From the NCBI GenBank assembly GCA_021107695.1, contig JAIOSI010000085.1, forward strand, positions 1-19,448: a stretch of DNA of 19,448 nucleotides, in the 5' to 3' direction. This document shows positions 1 through 6,764 of the stretch, piece after piece. The position numbers and the translations under genes are program-made. The DNA is from a bacterium (lineage in GTDB: Bacteria; RBG-13-66-14). The notes below the pieces were generated by a model that ran no database searches, had not been told where the DNA came from, and saw only the letters and a list, made by a program, of their open reading frames with translations. How positions within the stretch are numbered: the stretch's first letter is position 1; every line of letters begins with the position of its first letter.

Positions 1-231
1 ATCAAAGCGGCGCAGCTCCCCCGGTTCACCGCCGAAGTTCACCGCGTCGAGCAGAATAACCTTGCCAATACCATCGAGATGAGAGCTAAGTGCCAGCAGG
101 TCGGTACCTAAATCAACGAGCTTGACCTCGACAGGTAGCTCTTGCTGCTCCAGTTGCTTGAGAACCGCCAGCCCGACGCCATCGTCGCCGACGAGGGGGT
201 TGCCTAGTGAAGCCACCAGTACGCCGTTCAC
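1..231 (-). CDS. Hydrogenase maturation protease (HybD/HycI family), partial at window edge
   Basis: Only the first 77 codons are inside the window; the 3' part lies beyond base 1. The protein starts MNGVLVASLGNPLVGDDGVG, with the family signature GNPLxGDDGxG at residues 10-20 and the second metal-ligand region LLDAVNFGG around D62. In this M52 endopeptidase family these acidic residues bind the nickel of the immature [NiFe]-hydrogenase large subunit before its C-terminal tail is cut off (family knowledge). The GTG start (229-231) overlaps the argS stop in the string ATGTGA, so the gene is translationally coupled to argS. It implies a [NiFe] hydrogenase elsewhere in the genome; none is in this window. 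The identification is firm; which hydrogenase it serves is unknown. Confidence 0.9.
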   Translation of the reverse strand, partial: MNGVLVASLGNPLVGDDGVGLAVLKQLEQQELPVEVKLVDLGTDLLALSSHLDGIGKVILLDAVNFGGEPGELRRFD

Positions 232-2060
232 ATGCTCTCCGGGGCGTTGAGACCGAGTAGCCCCAGTCCGTGGGTGATGAGCTTCCGCAGAGCAGCGCAG
301 AGTGCCAGCCGCGCCAGGGCGGTTTCCCGGTCATCCACCAGCACCTTCACCATCTTGTACCAGGGATGGAACTCCCCTGCGAGATGGTGGAGGTAGTGGG
401 CGAGTCGTTGAGGAGCGCGCCCCCGGGCGGCGGACTGAATCACGCCGGGATAGTAGATAAGCTGGCGCAGTAACTCCGCCTGCCGTCTGCCTGCGTCGTC
501 CTCGGTAAAGAGCGGTGCCATATCGATCTTCGATAGCTCTGTGGAGATGAGCTGCTCCTCGCTGTAACCCTCTTCAAGAGCCTTTGAGAAAATGCTGCAA
601 ATCCGGGCGTGGGCGTACTGAACATAGTACGCCGGATTTTCTGAGGATTGCTCTGTCGCCATCTCCAGATCGAACTCCAGCTCTGCCTCCGGCGACCGCT
701 CAAGGAAGAGGAACCGCGCCACATCCACCCCGACTTCGTCCATCAGGTCGTCCAGCGTAATCAGGTTGCCCTTGCGCTTGCTCATCGCGACGACCTTCTC
801 GCCCTGCTTAAAGGTAACCCAGCCGGCGATCAGCACCTCCAACGCTTCTTCGGGCAGTCCCGCCGCCATCAGTCCGGCTCTGGTTGGCAGGATATGCCCG
901 TAGTGATCCGGCCCCCAGATGTCGATCATCAGCGGAGCATCGCCGCTATCATCTTTATTCTCAAGCCGTTCCCACTTGTTCAGGTGATAGGCGATATCGG
1001 CGAGGAGGTAAGTCGGCTTGCCGTTGGAGCGGATGATCACTCGATCCTTGTCGTCGCCGTACTCCGTTGTCCGCAGCCAGATGGCGCCATCGGCTTCAAA
1101 GGTCGATCCATGCTCTTTGAGCGTGTGCCAGGCATCCCGAATCGGTCCGGGAACCTGCTCGATGTCCAGCATCTCCGGGAAGATGTAGCTGGTCAGAACA
1201 TCCTGATAGGGCAGACGACTGTCCGGCGCGTAGAGCAGGTGTTCCGAGTAGAACCGCTGAAAGTCTGCTCCAAAACGCCCCAGACTCGCCCGCTGAAACT
1301 CAAGCTGAGCAATCACACTATCCGTAATCTCGAAAAGCTGAGCGGATCGAGTGTACTTCTTCTCGCAAGCGGTTTCCTCTCTTAGCTGAAAGACACTTTC
1401 GGAGACCTCAGCCACGGTCTTGGCGGCGTAGCCTCCGTCATCGCCCCAGGCGTAAACCTCGTCGGAAATCTCCCAGCCTGCCTCACGATAGCGGTCTCGA
1501 TTCTCTCGAAAGACGCTCTTGCCAAACTCGATTACCTGGGTTCCGGCATCGTTGACGAAATACTCCTGGGTTACCGAATGCCCGGCGGCTTTGAGAATGC
1601 TCGCCAGTGCGCTGCCCAGAGCGGCGGCACGACCATTCACCACCAGCAGCGGGCCGGTGGGGTTGGCGGAGACGTATTCAAGGTTGATCTGCTGCGGCTT
1701 TTCAGCCTGCCACTGGAAGGGCGAAGCCCCGGTCAGTACCTCGTTAACAGCTTCGCCGAACAGGTGTTCGGAAAGGTGAAGGTTGAGAAAGCCCTGTCCT
1801 ACTGGCGCAAGCGGAGCGGCAAGCTCCTCACCCAGCTCGATGTTCAGCCGTTCTGCCAGCTCCTCGGCGATCTGCCGGGGATTGCGCTTCAGCGGACGGG
1901 CAAGCTGCATGGCAAGATTGCAGGCAAAATGCCCGAACCTCGCCTCGCTGGAGGGTGAAACCTCGAAGGCAGGCAGTTCGGCTGCGGCAATCTCAAAATG
2001 AATCGCCGCCACGGCGGCAATCCGGCGTTTAAGCTGAAGGGCGTAGTTCTTTAATGACAT
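228..2060 (-). CDS. argS: Arginyl-tRNA synthetase
   Basis: 610-residue class I aminoacyl-tRNA synthetase that charges tRNA-Arg in the cytoplasm. It has an N-terminal Add-1-like domain (about 1-110), the catalytic Rossmann core from about 125, the block SANPTGPL at 131-138, IWGPDHYGH near 381-389, the KMSKS-loop equivalent AMSKRKGN at 425-432, and a helical anticodon-binding DALR-type C-terminus beginning at ENPAYYVQYAHARI. The HIGH signature, normally HVGH or HIGH right after NPTGPL, reads LVVN here (139-142), so both histidines are lost; the KMSK side is intact and the frame is clean. From memory some bacterial ArgRS lineages carry such divergent HIGH blocks, so I do not call it broken. No Shine-Dalgarno precedes the ATG; a perfect 20-nt palindrome sits 26 nt upstream. 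It is slightly long for the family because of extra sequence around 180-245. Confidence 0.96.
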   Translation of the reverse strand: MSLKNYALQLKRRIAAVAAIHFEIAAAELPAFEVSPSSEARFGHFACNLAMQLARPLKRNPRQIAEELAERLNIELGEELAAPLAPVGQGFLNLHLSEHLFGEAVNEVLTGASPFQWQAEKPQQINLEYVSANPTGPLLVVNGRAAALGSALASILKAAGHSVTQEYFVNDAGTQVIEFGKSVFRENRDRYREAGWEISDEVYAWGDDGGYAAKTVAEVSESVFQLREETACEKKYTRSAQLFEITDSVIAQLEFQRASLGRFGADFQRFYSEHLLYAPDSRLPYQDVLTSYIFPEMLDIEQVPGPIRDAWHTLKEHGSTFEADGAIWLRTTEYGDDKDRVIIRSNGKPTYLLADIAYHLNKWERLENKDDSGDAPLMIDIWGPDHYGHILPTRAGLMAAGLPEEALEVLIAGWVTFKQGEKVVAMSKRKGNLITLDDLMDEVGVDVARFLFLERSPEAELEFDLEMATEQSSENPAYYVQYAHARICSIFSKALEEGYSEEQLISTELSKIDMAPLFTEDDAGRRQAELLRQLIYYPGVIQSAARGRAPQRLAHYLHHLAGEFHPWYKMVKVLVDDRETALARLALCAALRKLITHGLGLLGLNAPESM

Positions 2061-2083
2061 GAGTTACCAGTGGGTTGGTTTTG

Positions 2084-2109
2084 TAGGGGCGCAGCATGCT
2101 GCGCCCTAT
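2084..2109. repeat. Palindromic repeat, copy 1 (TAGGGGCG...CGCCCTA)
   Basis: The core 2087-2106 is a perfect 20-nt palindrome (GGGCGCAGCA / TGCTGCGCCC) framed by TA on both sides, in the argS leader. It shares the left end GTAGGGGCG and the complementary CGCCC right end with the element at 6703-6726, while the inner arms differ. There is no T-run on either strand, so a simple terminator is unlikely. It looks like one of the short dispersed palindromes found in many bacterial genomes; function unknown. Confidence 0.6.
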
Positions 2110-2255
2110 CACATAAGTGCGTCCAGCTTCAAGCTCTGCTAACTAAAAGGGTTTCTGTGAGCGACCAACGGGAGCGGCTAGACGTGGGAGTAATCATCAA
2201 CTGTCTTAATCTGTCAGCCGCGATATTGTGGTGCAGCGCACTGCGCTGCCGTTGC

Positions 2256-2723
2256 CTATTTGTGGTATGGATGCCCGTGGATGATTGTGAAGGCTCGATA
2301 GATGCCCTCGACCAGCACCAGTCGTGCCAGCTCGTGGGGGAGCGTCCAGGAGCCGAGGGAGAGCTTGAGGTCGGTCTTGAGCGGAGCCAGCCCGGCGGCA
2401 CCGCCGAGGAGGAAGTCCACTCCGGTGCGGGTGTGGCGAGCCTCGTCCAGCCAGCGGGCGAACTGTTTGCTGGTGAGTCGCTGACCCTTTACGTCGAGCT
2501 GGACGGAGAGGTGGCGCGGGTTTTGCTTTGATTGGAGAATCTCTGCGGCTCGGCTCTGTGCCTGGGCTAAGGCACCTCGCCCGCCTTCGTGGAGGGGCGG
2601 TTCTTTGGATTCGTTCAGCTCGAATCGGCAGAACTGTTTCAGCCGCTGGCGATAAAAATCAATCCCCTCGATGATGAAGGGGCGTCGGGTCGGCGAAACA
2701 GTGAGTAATCGGACAGTAAACAC
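2256..2723 (-). CDS. rlmH: 23S rRNA pseudouridine-1915 N3-methyltransferase RlmH
   Basis: 155-residue SPOUT (knotted) methyltransferase that methylates pseudouridine 1915 in helix 69 of 23S rRNA, acting on assembled 70S ribosomes (family knowledge). Visible signatures are the SAM-binding loop FLLGGAAGL (canonical F-IGG--GL) and the C-terminal EGIYRAFTIIHGHPYHK, matching the usual EQLYRA---GHPYH ending. Length matches the family. The start is GTG at 2721-2723, two bases after the rsfS stop, so it is probably translated by coupling. The gene ends with TAG. It follows rsfS and yqeK, a common arrangement in bacteria. Confidence 0.95.
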   Translation of the reverse strand: MFTVRLLTVSPTRRPFIIEGIDFYRQRLKQFCRFELNESKEPPLHEGGRGALAQAQSRAAEILQSKQNPRHLSVQLDVKGQRLTSKQFARWLDEARHTRTGVDFLLGGAAGLAPLKTDLKLSLGSWTLPHELARLVLVEGIYRAFTIIHGHPYHK

Positions 2724-2725
2724 TG

Positions 2726-3121
2726 CTATTCAACGCTCTCGGCTTCCACTTCGAGAGGATCCAGCTGTGGCGCGTCGCCCCAGAGCTTTTCCAGGTTGTA
2801 ATAGCGGCGCACCGGCTTACGGAAAACATGGACGACCACATCGAAGTAGTCCAGCAGTACCCAGTTGTAGGTATCTTCGCCTTCGTGGTGTACCGGACGG
2901 ATTTTCTTCTCGCGTAATCCTCGCTTGACCCGCTCCACCAGGGCGCGGACGTGGTTGACGCTGGTTCCGGTGGCGATGACGAAGAACTCGCTCATCGCCG
3001 ACATCTCACGAAGGTCGTAGATCAGAATATCCTCAGCCTTGGCTTCGTCGAGAATGTGATGGATGCTCCGCGCCAGACTCGCGCCGATGAGCGGTGTCGT
3101 TTCTGTTGCTATGGTTGAAAT
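2726..3121 (-). CDS. rsfS: Ribosomal silencing factor RsfS (Iojap family), probable ATT start
   Basis: RsfS binds L14 (uL14) on the large subunit and blocks subunit joining, lowering translation in starvation (family knowledge). Visible family blocks are AEDILIYDLRE, FFVIATGTS--HVRAL, WVLLDYFDVVVHVF and RYYNLEKLWGDA. The first ATG in frame (3004) would delete the first helix and strand, ARSIHHILDEAKAEDILIYDL, which the family needs. Between the yqeK stop (3170) and 3004 the frame has no ATG, GTG or TTG. A good Shine-Dalgarno AGGAG (3129-3133) lies 7 nt before an in-frame ATT (3119-3121), giving 131 residues, a normal length. A CTG at 3074-3076 is the alternative but has no Shine-Dalgarno. Ends with TAG two bases before rlmH. 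The function is near certain; the ATT start is a strong inference. Confidence 0.93.
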   Translation of the reverse strand: MSTIATETTPLIGASLARSIHHILDEAKAEDILIYDLREMSAMSEFFVIATGTSVNHVRALVERVKRGLREKKIRPVHHEGEDTYNWVLLDYFDVVVHVFRKPVRRYYNLEKLWGDAPQLDPLEVEAESVE

Positions 3122-3169
3122 GGCAAGACTCCTGTGTGAATTTTCTATGAAAATGTTGTCTGAGTGCGG

Positions 3170-3784
3170 CTATCCCGCAAGTTGCCCCAGGAACTCTATC
3201 TGGGCAAGAGCATTAGGGTGAACCCGCCAGCCCTTAGACTTTACAAAGTTGGTGGTGCTGGTTAGTCGTTCTTTGAGGGCAGCCAGCGGTTCTTTCCGCA
3301 TCAGCGCGCGCAGCCTGCTCAGCCCCGGAAACGCCCGCCCCGGTTCGGTAGCATCGGCAAGCATCAGAGCGCAGAGTAGAGGGGTCGGCTCTGAATGACC
3401 TATCGTATGATAGCGGATGGCAAAGAGTACCCCGCCGTCCCGCAGTCCTCGATCCCAGCTCCACTGCGCACCAAGAGCCGCGTGGAGAAGACGGGACGAT
3501 TGGTGGCGTTTCTCCAGCTCGTCGGCGGGGAAGTTCGGAGTCTCGCCGCTGCCGTAGCGTTCGACATCGTGGAGGATACCTGCCAGCCAGGCTCTTTCGT
3601 CAAGGGTTACAAGCTGCCCGTCCTCAAGAACTTCGTCCTGACTAAGCCCAACCCTGCCAAACTCTGCGGCAATTGAATCAACCAGCTTTGCTGCCAGCTC
3701 TGCCGTACGTTGCAGATGCCCCGCCCGATCGGATTTCTCTGCCAACCTCAGGGCAGCCTCAGCCAGATTCTGCTGATAGCGCAC
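3170..3784 (-). CDS. yqeK: HD-domain phosphohydrolase, YqeK-like
   Basis: 204-residue HD-superfamily protein. The metal-binding pattern runs in order: H23 in RAGHLQRTAELA, the HD pair in LAGILHDVERY (about 89-91), a histidine in SSRLLHAALGA, and YHTIGHSEPTPLLCALMLADATEPGR, which closely follows the YqeK signature HT-G------D-I-YLAD-IEPGR. YqeK proteins hydrolyse Ap4A symmetrically to ADP in Gram-positives (family knowledge); the same activity here is inferred. The context yqeK-rsfS-rlmH supports the call; the frequent neighbour nadD is missing. The GTG start overlaps the preceding stop by one base (TAGTG), implying coupling. It ends in TAG. Confidence 0.85.
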   Translation of the reverse strand: MRYQQNLAEAALRLAEKSDRAGHLQRTAELAAKLVDSIAAEFGRVGLSQDEVLEDGQLVTLDERAWLAGILHDVERYGSGETPNFPADELEKRHQSSRLLHAALGAQWSWDRGLRDGGVLFAIRYHTIGHSEPTPLLCALMLADATEPGRAFPGLSRLRALMRKEPLAALKERLTSTTNFVKSKGWRVHPNALAQIEFLGQLAG

Positions 3785-4140
3785 TACTTCAGGAAGTGGG
3801 CGACTTTAGAGAGAATCTGTCCAGTAGCATCCCAGACCTCGGCGAGGTTGGCTCTCTCCGATGCCACAACCGCCATCGTAAGCTGGCTGGGCAGGCGGGA
3901 GAGGACAATTACCCCGGAGCGAAAGCGGGTAACCGACTGCACCACAACACCGTAGTTCAGCTCCTGACCGATGCCCTTGAGGGCGAGGTAACCATTGGAG
4001 CAGATTGCTCCAATAATCTCAGCGTCGGTATCTTTACTGCCGACGGAATCAAGGATAAGCCCGTCTTCACCGACCACAACCGCCGCGAGTACTTCGTTGA
4101 CGGTTAGCAGATGATTTAACAGTCCGTGTATTTCTTTCAT
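3784..4140 (-). CDS. Roadblock/LC7 domain protein (MglB-like)
   Basis: 118 residues that form a single Roadblock/LC7 fold: MKEIHGLLNHLLTVNEVLAAVVVGEDGLILDS opens the helix-strand-strand pattern, followed by the alternating strands GVVVQSV, GVIVLSRL and LTMAVVAS and a closing helix. Roadblock proteins such as MglB dimerise and act as partners or GTPase-activating proteins for small Ras-like GTPases (family knowledge). No MglA-type GTPase lies in the window, so the partner is unknown. I chose the ATG at 4138-4140: a GTG at 4192-4194 would extend the gene 35 nt into the TPR gene, whereas the ATG follows GGAAGG/AAGG and gives a standard-length domain. It lies 19 nt after the TPR gene, and the two may work together. 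Confidence 0.85.
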   Translation of the reverse strand: MKEIHGLLNHLLTVNEVLAAVVVGEDGLILDSVGSKDTDAEIIGAICSNGYLALKGIGQELNYGVVVQSVTRFRSGVIVLSRLPSQLTMAVVASERANLAEVWDATGQILSKVAHFLK

Positions 4141-4159
4141 AATCCTTAGCCTTCCCTGC

Positions 4160-5176
4160 TTATTCGGAAGAGGAATCTGATTCTTTTTTTCCACTTAGGT
4201 TTGTAAGCCAGCTGCCGAAGGATGACGAAACATCCTTTCCATTATCACTAGTTGGCGTTACCAGCGGTTGGATGTTCTTGACCGGGGGTTGAATCGGTGG
4301 AGCCTCGTCGTCGTCCATCACCTCGGTGTGCGCGGTATCACTTAGTGATAGTTCGTCGGTAACCGGTGGCGGAGGAACCGGTACATCCGGTGAAGGACCG
4401 CCATCTGAGGTTTCCGTACCTGTGTCATGCTCCGGTTCTGCGGGATGTTCTTCTACGCCAATCGACTCGTCTTCTTCCTCTGCGCCCAGGTCAATCTCCG
4501 TGGTCGTTTTTTTCTCTACTTTCCGGGCGGGTGGTGTTGGTGCTTTGACCGCTGATGGTTTCTCCTTAGGAGCCTCTCCACGCATTGCCGCATCGAAGTC
4601 GAAGTCATCGGAATTGCCACCGCTGGCTTCCACACCAGAAGGGACGGGCGACTCCACAGGTTTCTGAGGTTGGGGTTCCGGTGCTGGCTCCCTTATCTCT
4701 TCATCGAGCTTGATCTCAATCACGTCTTTCTTTTCCTGAGTTCTGTTGCTTTGTGGAGCAGAGCCGCCCTCCAAAAATGCCAGTTGCTCCGCCGCGTGGC
4801 TGTCTGCCGGATTCAGCACGATTATTCGGCGATAGATCGCCGCCGCCTCGGCAAAGCGTCCTTCGTGGCGGCGTACCTCGGCAATGGCATTGAGCGCAAC
4901 CAGATTATCTTCATCGTCGTCAAGAACCTCGTCAAAGGTGCTTTCCGCCTTCATGTAGTTACCGAGATCGAGATAGCACTTACCGAGAACAATCTTTGCC
5001 GGAAGATAAGCCGGACGACGAGAAACCCCACGCTTCAGAACCGCAAACGCCTCTTCAAACAGACCGCTCTTGCGATAGGCATCGGCAAGCGGCACAAAGG
5101 CGAGCGAGTTGGGATCCCGCGCCAACAGCTGAGTGTAGCGCTCTATTTCCGGACCGAGGCGTAATCTTTTCGACAT
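4160..5176 (-). CDS. TPR protein with long acidic, proline-rich disordered tail
   Basis: 338 residues. The N-terminal part (about 7-140) is three to four tetratricopeptide repeats, for example SLAFVPLADAYRKSGLFEEA, AKIVLGKCYLDLGNYMKA and ALNAIAEVRRHEGRFAEAAA, each with the Leu/Gly-Tyr/Ala pattern; TPRs are protein-binding scaffolds. From about 140 to the end the sequence is rich in Glu, Asp, Pro, Ser and Thr, with blocks such as GAEEEDESIGVEEHPAEPEHD and PVPPPPVTDE, so it is probably unfolded. There is no signal peptide, so it is cytoplasmic. ATG start with GGTGGAG about 10 nt upstream. It heads the operon and is followed directly by the Roadblock gene; a scaffold role in the same system is an inference. 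I do not recognise a named family. Confidence 0.85.
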   Translation of the reverse strand: MSKRLRLGPEIERYTQLLARDPNSLAFVPLADAYRKSGLFEEAFAVLKRGVSRRPAYLPAKIVLGKCYLDLGNYMKAESTFDEVLDDDEDNLVALNAIAEVRRHEGRFAEAAAIYRRIIVLNPADSHAAEQLAFLEGGSAPQSNRTQEKKDVIEIKLDEEIREPAPEPQPQKPVESPVPSGVEASGGNSDDFDFDAAMRGEAPKEKPSAVKAPTPPARKVEKKTTTEIDLGAEEEDESIGVEEHPAEPEHDTGTETSDGGPSPDVPVPPPPVTDELSLSDTAHTEVMDDDEAPPIQPPVKNIQPLVTPTSDNGKDVSSSFGSWLTNLSGKKESDSSSE

Positions 5177-5296
5177 TTCTGTGGCACTCCACCGTGAATA
5201 AGTTTTGGATAAGACTATTTGAGTGTTGTATGAGGTTGTTGAGTTAAGAGAAAAACGAGACTTAGGATGTATTGAGACAACCCGACAACCGCCCTA

Positions 5297-5325
5297 AGTT
5301 TATTTAACCAGTCAAGGTTAGTCAA
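5297..5325 (-). promoter_or_regulatory. Candidate sigma-70 promoter of the TPR-to-hydrogenase-protease operon
   Basis: On the minus strand TTGACT (5320-5325) is separated by 17 nt from TAAACT (5297-5302), placing a start near 5290 and a leader of about 115 nt before the TPR gene. The -10 box is only a moderate match. Confidence 0.4.
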
Positions 5326-5425
5326 GAGTAGTGATTTTTACTTAAAAGACCTCTGGTCTGCTCGTCTGGCTTTGGCAGATCCGCTGAGTTACTCAACGGT
5401 CTCACAGGCATTTACGGTTTTCTGG

Positions 5426-5454
5426 TAGATAGAGCTTGCCCTCCGTGCTATAAT
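5426..5454 (+). promoter_or_regulatory. Extended -10 promoter of the barrel gene at 5510
   Basis: A perfect TATAAT (5449-5454) preceded by TGC gives an extended -10 element (TGCTATAAT). At 17 nt spacing the -35 position reads TAGATA, four of six matches to consensus. The start would be near 5461, leaving a short leader that ends in the Shine-Dalgarno AAGGAGAG before ATG 5510. Confidence 0.6.
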
Positions 5455-5509
5455 CCGTTCACCTGCTCGGAAGTTTGGCTTAGAATCCGGTACCCACAAG
5501 GAGAGAAAG

Positions 5510-6139
5510 ATGAAACGCTTTATTGTTCTGCTGGCTGTTTTGACCCTGGTCGCCCTGGCGGCGGCGTACGACGAGGAAACCTACGAACCACCTACCGATG
5601 ATGGTGAGCCTGTAGAGGATTACACTCCGTCGGGAACCAACAAGCACACCGAGGGCGCGATGGCCGGTGGCTTGCATCTCGGCGCGCTGGCATGGCCCAA
5701 GACCAACGAGTACGGCTACGACTCCAGTGGCTTTGATGTAGGTCTGCGCTTTAACTACTACTTCCTGGATAACCTCGGTGGCGTTGCCAATCTGGACTTT
5801 GCCTTTGGTGAATACACCACATTGGTGCGGATTATGCTGGGCGCGGAGTACAACATCCCGGTCAGCACGCAGTTCACCGCCTTCATCAACGCTGGCATCG
5901 CCATTGAGCTTGGCAGCTGGACTGCGTATTCCTATGCCGACCGCGAACCCAACGACGACCCTGAGAACGAGAACCATCGCATCTACTCCGATGGCAGCAA
6001 CAGCAACGTTGGTGCCAACGTAACCGGTGGAATCGAGTTCTTTATCAACGACCAGATCTCGCTCCGTCCGGCGGTGGGCTTTGACTTCGCTGGCAGCCTC
6101 CACACAATCTACGGTCTCGGCGTGAGCTACTACTTCTAA
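5510..6139 (+). CDS. Secreted outer-membrane beta-barrel-like protein
   Basis: 209 residues, with a clear Sec signal peptide (basic MKR, hydrophobic stretch, cleavage likely after ALAAA at about residue 19). Next comes an acidic linker (DEETYEPPTDDGEPVEDY), then alternating strands with aromatic and glycine-rich turns: AMAGGLHLGALAW, FDVGLRFNYYFLDN, GGVANLDFAFGEY, VRIMLGAEYNIP. The end, TIYGLGVSYYF, has the C-terminal aromatic residue typical of outer-membrane barrels recognised by the BAM machinery. Shine-Dalgarno AAGGAG lies 7 nt before the ATG. A small porin-like or OmpA-like eight-strand barrel is likely; the exact role cannot be told. A similar-looking gene follows 14 nt downstream. Confidence 0.8.
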   Translation: MKRFIVLLAVLTLVALAAAYDEETYEPPTDDGEPVEDYTPSGTNKHTEGAMAGGLHLGALAWPKTNEYGYDSSGFDVGLRFNYYFLDNLGGVANLDFAFGEYTTLVRIMLGAEYNIPVSTQFTAFINAGIAIELGSWTAYSYADREPNDDPENENHRIYSDGSNSNVGANVTGGIEFFINDQISLRPAVGFDFAGSLHTIYGLGVSYYF

Positions 6140-6153
6140 CCAGGGTTACTCCG

Positions 6154-6651
6154 ATGCTCAGACGAGCCGTTCTTCTTCTGTTGATTCTCAGCTGTCTGGT
6201 TCCTGTGTTCGGAAACAGGGTGGCTGGCTTGCGGATTGGCTTCGAGGGTTATACCTACGAAAAAACCGACGGAGGACGGCTCGACCTGGGGATTGAGTTC
6301 CTGCTGGGTGGCGGAGAGAACCTGATCGAGCTGTCCTACGGCATCAACCGCCTCTTCAATACGCTGGATCGTCTTGCCGTCGGCTTCGCCCACAGCCACG
6401 TCCTCTCAAGAGACCACTCTCTGCGAGCCGGAGTCAGCTTCGCGATGAATTATCCCTACACCAGAGATTGGTATAACTGGGGGGATCGAGTTAACCACGC
6501 CTGGTGGGAATACTCGCTTACCGGAGACTGGCACTGGGAGTTTATCCCCGGTCTGGCGGCTCTGGTTGGCGTGCGAGCTGGCTTTGGCTCTGATGAAGGG
6601 CGGCTCGCCCTGGCTCTGGGCGGAAGAGTTGGTATTATTGTCTATCCGTAA
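6154..6651 (+). CDS. Small secreted beta-barrel-like protein
   Basis: 165 residues. Signal peptide MLRRAVLLLLILSCLVPVFG, cleavage probably after G20; the Cys at 14 lies inside the hydrophobic core and is a poor lipobox. The mature part has alternating strand segments (VAGLRIGFEGYTYE, GRLDLGIEFLLGG, NLIELSYGINRL, DHSLRAGVSFAMNY, AALVGVRAGFG, RLALALGGRVGIIVY) and many Trp/Tyr, fitting a small outer-membrane barrel. It begins 14 nt after the previous barrel gene, so the two form one transcript. No named family recognised. Confidence 0.72.
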   Translation: MLRRAVLLLLILSCLVPVFGNRVAGLRIGFEGYTYEKTDGGRLDLGIEFLLGGGENLIELSYGINRLFNTLDRLAVGFAHSHVLSRDHSLRAGVSFAMNYPYTRDWYNWGDRVNHAWWEYSLTGDWHWEFIPGLAALVGVRAGFGSDEGRLALALGGRVGIIVYP

Positions 6652-6702
6652 GTTGTAGTAATAACTAATCGTTATTCATTCGTCAATATCGGTTGCAGTT
6701 AT

Positions 6703-6726
6703 GTAGGGGCGTATTGAATACGCCCC
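6703..6726. repeat. Palindromic repeat, copy 2 (GTAGGGGCG...CGCCCC)
   Basis: Perfect 10-nt arms GGGGCGTATT / AATACGCCCC around a single central base (6706-6726), preceded by TGTA. The outer ends match the element at 2084-2109 but the inner arms have a different, still self-complementary sequence. It lies between the barrel gene and the broken ktrA. No T-run follows, so it is not a standard terminator. Confidence 0.6.
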
Positions 6727-6764
6727 GTTAGGCGAAACCCTGTCAGGAATGTTCTGGAGGATGG

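Larger units (their letters stand above)
5177..5509. other. Divergent intergenic region, 333 nt
   Basis: This gap separates the minus-strand TPR operon from the plus-strand barrel gene. It holds a probable promoter for each direction (listed separately) and is more AT-rich than its surroundings. On the minus strand the short direct repeat TTGACT occurs twice, 10 bp apart (complement at 5310-5315 and 5320-5325). I see no RNA gene or credible small ORF. Confidence 0.7.

Noticed and set aside
648..1385. 245-codon plus-strand ORF opposite argS
   Set aside because: It lies wholly antisense to a gene with clear ArgRS motifs, has no family-like sequence, and is explained by the GC-rich codon pattern of argS.
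2233..2249. GCAGCG / CGCTGC hairpin just after rlmH
   Set aside because: Short stem without a T-run on the minus strand; too weak to call a terminator.
5480..6103. 207-codon minus-strand ORF opposite the barrel gene
   Set aside because: The plus strand has a promoter, Shine-Dalgarno, signal peptide and barrel ending; the antisense frame has none of these.
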